Shown here in pieces: positions 14,612 to 18,049 of a stretch of DNA of 18,049 nt (the first letter of the stretch is position 1; each line of letters begins with the position of its first letter). Position numbers and translations under genes: made by a program. This DNA comes from Ruminococcus flavefaciens (GTDB taxonomy: Bacteria > Bacillota > Clostridia > Oscillospirales > Ruminococcaceae): the NCBI GenBank assembly GCA_002373775.1, contig DFJW01000071.1, positions 1 to 18,049 of the forward strand, written 5' to 3'. The notes beneath the pieces were generated by a model. That model was given only the letters and a program-made list of their open reading frames with translations. It was not told where the DNA came from and searched no databases.

Positions 14612-16288
14612 ATGAGAAACGAGAGAATTGGTGACTACTTAGTCAACCAGGGACTTATCACGGATGAGCAGCTGAAGCAGGTCCTTGCAGCTCAGAAGGA
14701 GTCCAACGGTACGAAGAAGTTCGGCGACGTTGTTGTCGAACTGGGCTTTATGTCAGAAGTAAACTTTGCGAAGGCTCTGGCAGGAAATCTGAGAGTACAG
14801 TATGTTGACCTTGATAATATCGAGATCAATACCGAAGCTGTACAGAAGGTTCCGGAAGCTCTGGCGAGAAAGCATACTCTTATCGCTATCAACGTACAGG
14901 GAAAGCGTCTTACAGTCGCTACCAACGATCCTGTAAACTTTATCGCACTTGAGGATATCAAGGTATCTACAGGTATGGATACTATGCCCGTTCTGGCTAC
15001 TACCTCCGCGATAAACAAGGCTATCGGAAAGAACTACTCCATGCAGAACGTTGACAGCGTTGTTGGTGAGCTCGCTGCAATGAACAACGATCTCGGTACA
15101 ATGGAGGATGAGGAGTCCAAGGACAGAGTTGAAAGTGCTCCTATCGTTAAGCTGGCAACAACTATCATCGAGAACTCTTACCGTGCGGACGCTACCGATA
15201 TCCATATCGAGCCTTTCAAGACTTATACCCGTATCCGTATCCGTGTAAACGGCGACCTTGTTGAACTGATGAACATTTCAAGTGCCGTACACAGTGCGCT
15301 TACTACAAGACTTAAACTCATAAGCGGTATGAACATCGCTGAAAAGCGTATCCCGCAGGACGGTCGTTTCACACAGGTCGTTGACGGAACTACACTGGAT
15401 GTCCGTGTATCCTCACTTCCTATGGTAAGCGGTGAAAAGATAGTTATCCGAATCCTTTCGACTGGTCAGATCGCTCTTCGTAAGATCACTGACCTTGGTA
15501 TGTCAGACTACAACTACCAGCTCTTTGAATCAATGCTCCGCGTACCTCAGGGCGTTATCCTGGTTACAGGACCTACCGGTTCAGGTAAAACTACAACTCT
15601 TTATGCGGCTCTCGGTGAGATCGCTAAGCCAAACGTAAACGTCGTAACAGTTGAGGACCCTGTCGAAAAGAATATCGACGGTATCAATCAGTGTCAGGTT
15701 AATCAGAAGGCAGGTATGACATTCGCAGCTGCCCTCCGTTCTATCCTCCGTCAGGACCCTGACGTAGTAATGGTCGGAGAAATGCGTGACTCGGAGACCG
15801 CAGATATCGGTATCCGTGCCGCTATCACCGGACACTTGGTTCTTTCAACTCTCCATACTAATGACGCTGCTTCTACAGTTGTCCGTCTTGTTGATATGGG
15901 CGTTGCTCCTTACATGGTCGCAACTTCACTTATCGGTGTTATCGCTCAGCGACTTGTTAAGGTACTCTGCGCTGAATGCAAGACTCCCAGAATGTCAACT
16001 CCCGAAGAGAATGAACTCATGGGCGTAAACCAGTCCATCCAGATCTATGAGCCCTGCGGATGCCCGGCATGCAACAACACAGGATACAAGGGCAGAACAG
16101 CTATCCATGAGATCATCCACTGTTCAGCTAACGTTCGTAGTATCATTGCTGCCAACGGAAGCAAGGAAGAGATCGAGAGCGCAGCTAAGGCTAACGGAAC
16201 AAAGCTCCTTCGTGATAACGTATCTGAGCTCGTACAGGCTGGTATGACATCTATCACTGAGCTTATCAGAACTACATATACAGTATAA
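14612..16288 (+). CDS. pilB: Type IV pilus extension ATPase PilB with MshEN c-di-GMP-binding domain
   Basis: This is the hexameric cytosolic motor that drives pilus growth through PilC. At 558 residues it is the usual length. Residues 5-28 fit the 24-residue MshEN cyclic-di-GMP motif position by position (R5, I6, G7, L10, V11, G14, L15, I16, L21, L25, Q28), and a second, less perfect copy lies at 36-59. The ATPase core shows Walker A GPTGSGKT (320-327), the Asp box, Walker B DPDVVMVGE (382-390) and the His box GHLVLSTLHTNDA. A zinc-type tetracysteine site (C453, C456, C484, C487) ends in GYKGR. The ATG at 14612 has GGAGGT eight bases upstream; an in-frame ATG at 14354 would overlap pilD and lacks a site. 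pilT follows 19 bases later. Confidence 0.97.
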   Translation: MRNERIGDYLVNQGLITDEQLKQVLAAQKESNGTKKFGDVVVELGFMSEVNFAKALAGNLRVQYVDLDNIEINTEAVQKVPEALARKHTLIAINVQGKRLTVATNDPVNFIALEDIKVSTGMDTMPVLATTSAINKAIGKNYSMQNVDSVVGELAAMNNDLGTMEDEESKDRVESAPIVKLATTIIENSYRADATDIHIEPFKTYTRIRIRVNGDLVELMNISSAVHSALTTRLKLISGMNIAEKRIPQDGRFTQVVDGTTLDVRVSSLPMVSGEKIVIRILSTGQIALRKITDLGMSDYNYQLFESMLRVPQGVILVTGPTGSGKTTTLYAALGEIAKPNVNVVTVEDPVEKNIDGINQCQVNQKAGMTFAAALRSILRQDPDVVMVGEMRDSETADIGIRAAITGHLVLSTLHTNDAASTVVRLVDMGVAPYMVATSLIGVIAQRLVKVLCAECKTPRMSTPEENELMGVNQSIQIYEPCGCPACNNTGYKGRTAIHEIIHCSANVRSIIAANGSKEEIESAAKANGTKLLRDNVSELVQAGMTSITELIRTTYTV

Positions 16289-16307
16289 TAACGGGAGGAA
16301 CTCTATC

Positions 16308-17381
16308 ATGGGTATTATCAATATTCACCGAATTCTTGACGAAGTCAGACTCCTTGGCTGTTCTGACCTTCACTTCACAAATGCTATAGCTCCTGTAGTT
16401 CGTCTCAACGGTACTCTCAGAACCATGCGTTCACAGTACCCGGAAATGGACGAAGAGGAGATACTGGACATCATTCATCAGATGACAAATGATGCTCAGC
16501 AGACAAGCGTAAATAATCATCATGATACTGACTTCTCGTTCCAGACAAGAAGCGGATACCGTCACCGTGTAAACGTGTACTTCCAGAAGGGCAAGCCGGC
16601 GATCGCTATCCGACTGCTGAGAAATGATATCCCGACTCTTGAGGATCTCGGACTTCCTCCGATACTTGCTGACTTCTCAATGCGTCCCCGTGGACTGGTT
16701 CTTGTAACAGGTCCTACCGGTTCCGGTAAGTCAACAACTCTCGCGGGTATGATCGACTTCGTAAACCTCAACAGAAGTGCGCATATCATCACAGTAGAGG
16801 ATCCTATCGAGTACGTTCACGAGCATAAGAGATGTATGGTAAACCAGCGTGAGATCGGCGACGACGTTCCTGACTTCGCACTTGCTCTCCGTGCTGCTCT
16901 TCGTGAGGACCCCGATGTTATCCTCGTAGGAGAAATGCGTGACTTCGAGACTATCCAGGCTGCCGTAACCGCTGCCGAGACCGGACACCTCGTAATGTCC
17001 ACACTTCATACAACATCCGCCGCTGATACTATCAACCGTATCATCGACGTTTATCCCGAGCATCAGCAGCAGCAGATCCGTACACAGCTCGCTAACAACC
17101 TCGTAGCCGTAATCTCTCAGACACTTATTCCTAAGAAGGACGGCACAGGACGAGTTGCTGTAATGGAGATCCTCAACGTTACAGACGCTATCGCAGCAAT
17201 GATCCGTGATAACAAGATCCACCTCATCCAGTCCGCTATCCAGACCGGTAAGCAGCTGGGCATGATGTCTCTGGATCAGGAGCTTGCACGTCTCGTAAAG
17301 AACAATGTCATAAGCGAAGTAGACGCTATCGACAAGGTTCTGGACAAACAGGAATTCTATCGCTTCCTTGCACAGCTCTGA
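16308..17381 (+). CDS. pilT: Type IV pilus retraction ATPase PilT
   Basis: This is a 357-residue cytosolic hexameric motor that depolymerises pili, powering twitching and tight attachment. Domain order is typical: an N-terminal PAS-like domain (GCSDLHFTNAIAPVVRLNG), then the core with Walker A GPTGSGKS (135-142), the Asp box VEDPIEY, Walker B DPDVILVGE (201-209) and the His box GHLVMSTLHT. The C-terminal part has SAIQTGKQLGMMSLDQEL, equivalent to the PilT-specific region that separates it from PilB. No tetracysteine motif is present, which also favours PilT. GGGAGGA lies ahead of the ATG, and the gene is co-transcribed with pilB. Its presence implies retractable, dynamic pili. Confidence 0.97.
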   Translation: MGIINIHRILDEVRLLGCSDLHFTNAIAPVVRLNGTLRTMRSQYPEMDEEEILDIIHQMTNDAQQTSVNNHHDTDFSFQTRSGYRHRVNVYFQKGKPAIAIRLLRNDIPTLEDLGLPPILADFSMRPRGLVLVTGPTGSGKSTTLAGMIDFVNLNRSAHIITVEDPIEYVHEHKRCMVNQREIGDDVPDFALALRAALREDPDVILVGEMRDFETIQAAVTAAETGHLVMSTLHTTSAADTINRIIDVYPEHQQQQIRTQLANNLVAVISQTLIPKKDGTGRVAVMEILNVTDAIAAMIRDNKIHLIQSAIQTGKQLGMMSLDQELARLVKNNVISEVDAIDKVLDKQEFYRFLAQL

Positions 17382-17397
17382 TAAAGAAAAAATGCTC

Positions 17398-17428
17398 TCA
17401 GGCGGACGTGATGTCCGCCTGATTTTTT
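17398..17428 (+). terminator. Intrinsic terminator of pilB-pilT
   Basis: TCAGGCGGAC (17398-17407) and GTCCGCCTGA (17413-17422) form a perfect 10-bp stem with loop GTGAT, followed by six T (17423-17428). Confidence 0.96.
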
Positions 17429-17855
17429 ATATGAAATCAGGGGAAATGAGCAGCCTAATTATGAATGAAGTTAAAACAAATAACAGCAAAATCACCCGAT
17501 TGTTGCATTTGTACAATACGACAATATAAAACCTGTAAAAATTGCCGGAGCACATCAGAAAAAGTCGTATTTTACATCCTTTGCCGGGTGAGAAATAGCA
17601 TAATGCTTCAAATATCCTGTTCATAATTTTTTAATTGATGTATACACTTTGTTATCAGACGAAATTAAATCGGAACCATAGCAGTTGAATATTACAAATT
17701 GTATATGTAATTATGAATATTACGCTCAATTAAGTAAAATAGTTAATTAGTTCACGGATTATTGTGCACTTTGACGAAAACTGCATCAAAAAAAGCCCGT
17801 TTTGAACCCCAGATGTAAAAAATGCTTTTTTGCACAGTTATTTTTTCAAAAAGTG
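17429..17855. other. A/T-rich non-coding spacer before the final pilin gene
   Basis: About 430 bases without a credible gene. A 65-codon minus-strand ORF near 17427-17624 has no ribosome binding site and no recognisable features. The only structure I can point to is a 10-bp direct repeat TGAATATTAC at 17686-17695 and 17714-17723, separated centre to centre by 28 bp. Confidence 0.6.
17686..17723. repeat. Direct repeat TGAATATTAC, two copies
   Basis: The two identical 10-mers start 28 bp apart, about 140-170 bases upstream of the pilin promoter. They may be regulator half-sites or chance in A/T-rich DNA. Confidence 0.45.
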
Positions 17856-17884
17856 TTGACATTCTATGAATAAAGTGCTATACT
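17856..17884 (+). promoter_or_regulatory. Strong promoter of the terminal prepilin gene
   Basis: Consensus TTGACA (17856-17861), 17 bp, then TATACT (17879-17884). An overlapping TATAAT (17884-17889) would have a 22-bp spacer and is less likely. Predicted start near 17891. Confidence 0.87.
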
Positions 17885-17890
17885 ATAATC

Positions 17891-18003
17891 ACAGGGAAGG
17901 GAAAGGGAGACAGCCCAGAGGAAAGCGAATCCAAAGGGTGCCCGATCTCTCAAAGAAAAAAGTGACACAGTCACGAATCTATTTTAATAAGGAGGGTTTT
18001 CTT
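17891..18003 (+). promoter_or_regulatory. Structured 5' leader of the prepilin mRNA, candidate regulatory RNA
   Basis: The leader is about 113 nt, purine-rich at the start. A closing helix can form between GGGAGA (17905-17910) and TCTCTC (17946-17951), with an inner GCCC (17913-17916) to GGGT (17936-17939) helix and a small GGA/TCC hairpin (17920-17922 with 17930-17932). A second hairpin GTGAC-ACA-GTCAC follows (17962-17974), then AAGGAGGG and the ATG at 18004. I could not match it to a known riboswitch, including c-di-GMP classes I and II. Confidence 0.5.
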
Positions 18004-18049
18004 ATGAAAACTACAAAGAAAGGTTTTACACTTATTGAGCTCATCGTTG
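18004..18049 (+). CDS. pilA: Type IV prepilin, probable major pilin, 5' end only
   Basis: Only 15 codons are visible before the window ends. MKTTKKG is a short basic leader, followed by FTLIELIV: cleavage after Gly7, Phe at +1 and Glu at +5, the classic N-methylated pilin start. It has its own strong promoter and long leader, unlike the minor pilins inside the operon, which suggests it is the abundant major subunit (inference). AAGGAGGG lies about eight bases before the ATG. Size and type of the mature pilin cannot be judged. Confidence 0.85.
   Translation, partial: MKTTKKGFTLIELIV

Noticed and set aside
17427..17624. A 65-codon minus-strand open frame after pilT
   Set aside because: No ribosome binding site, low-complexity aromatic and Ile/Leu composition from A/T-rich DNA, and overlap with the pilT terminator.
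17891..17960. A c-di-GMP riboswitch upstream of the pilin gene
   Set aside because: The conserved class I elements (GGCAAACC and GACGCAAAGC) and the class II pattern are not present, so I list it only as an unassigned structured leader.
1..18049. CRISPR arrays, tRNA or rRNA genes, insertion sequences
   Set aside because: No regularly spaced repeats, no tRNA-like cloverleaf noticed, and no transposase-like coding sequence; all large frames are explained by other genes.

Overview
The window looks like chromosomal DNA from a Gram-positive, low-to-moderate G+C Firmicute of the Ruminococcus group (Oscillospiraceae). The evidence is strong AGGAGG-type ribosome binding sites before nearly every gene, consensus sigma-A promoters, A/T-rich spacers, a dockerin-bearing secreted protein (typical of cellulosome-producing ruminococci), and a type IV pilus locus without an outer-membrane secretin. 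The genus is inferred from gene content only.

Region 1 (1-5000) is mostly housekeeping. It holds the 5' part of an asparagine synthetase on the minus strand, a divergently transcribed small YbjN-like protein, a secreted CAP-domain protein ending in a type I dockerin, and an operon of rsmD (16S rRNA methyltransferase), coaD (phosphopantetheine adenylyltransferase) and a small coiled-coil protein. Good intrinsic terminators separate these units.

Region 2 (5001-13600) starts with an A/T-rich regulatory stretch carrying two near-consensus promoters, then a tight plus-strand operon for a type IV pilus machine. In order it encodes platform protein PilC, a PilM-PilN fusion, a PilO-like protein, a 913-residue PilX/GspK-like giant minor pilin, and two further minor prepilins. 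The giant pilin has ends that match the operon in base composition. Its A/T-rich, cysteine-rich centre looks like an exchanged or fast-evolving passenger. A convergent bidirectional terminator closes the operon.

Region 3 (13600-17430) holds the minus-strand prepilin peptidase gene (pilD), divergent from the motor ATPases pilB (extension) and pilT (retraction). PilB begins with a textbook MshEN cyclic-di-GMP-binding motif.

Region 4 (17430-18049) is about 570 bases of A/T-rich non-coding DNA ending in a strong promoter and a roughly 113-nt structured leader. This leads into the first 15 codons of a prepilin gene, probably the major pilin, which continues past the window edge.

Together the genes encode pilin processing (PilD), polymerisation and retraction (PilB, PilT), the inner-membrane assembly platform (PilC, PilM-N, PilO), and the fibre with a large putative tip protein. 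In ruminococci type IV pili have been linked to adhesion to cellulose, so this locus and the dockerin protein would fit a plant-fibre-attached lifestyle. That last step is inference.
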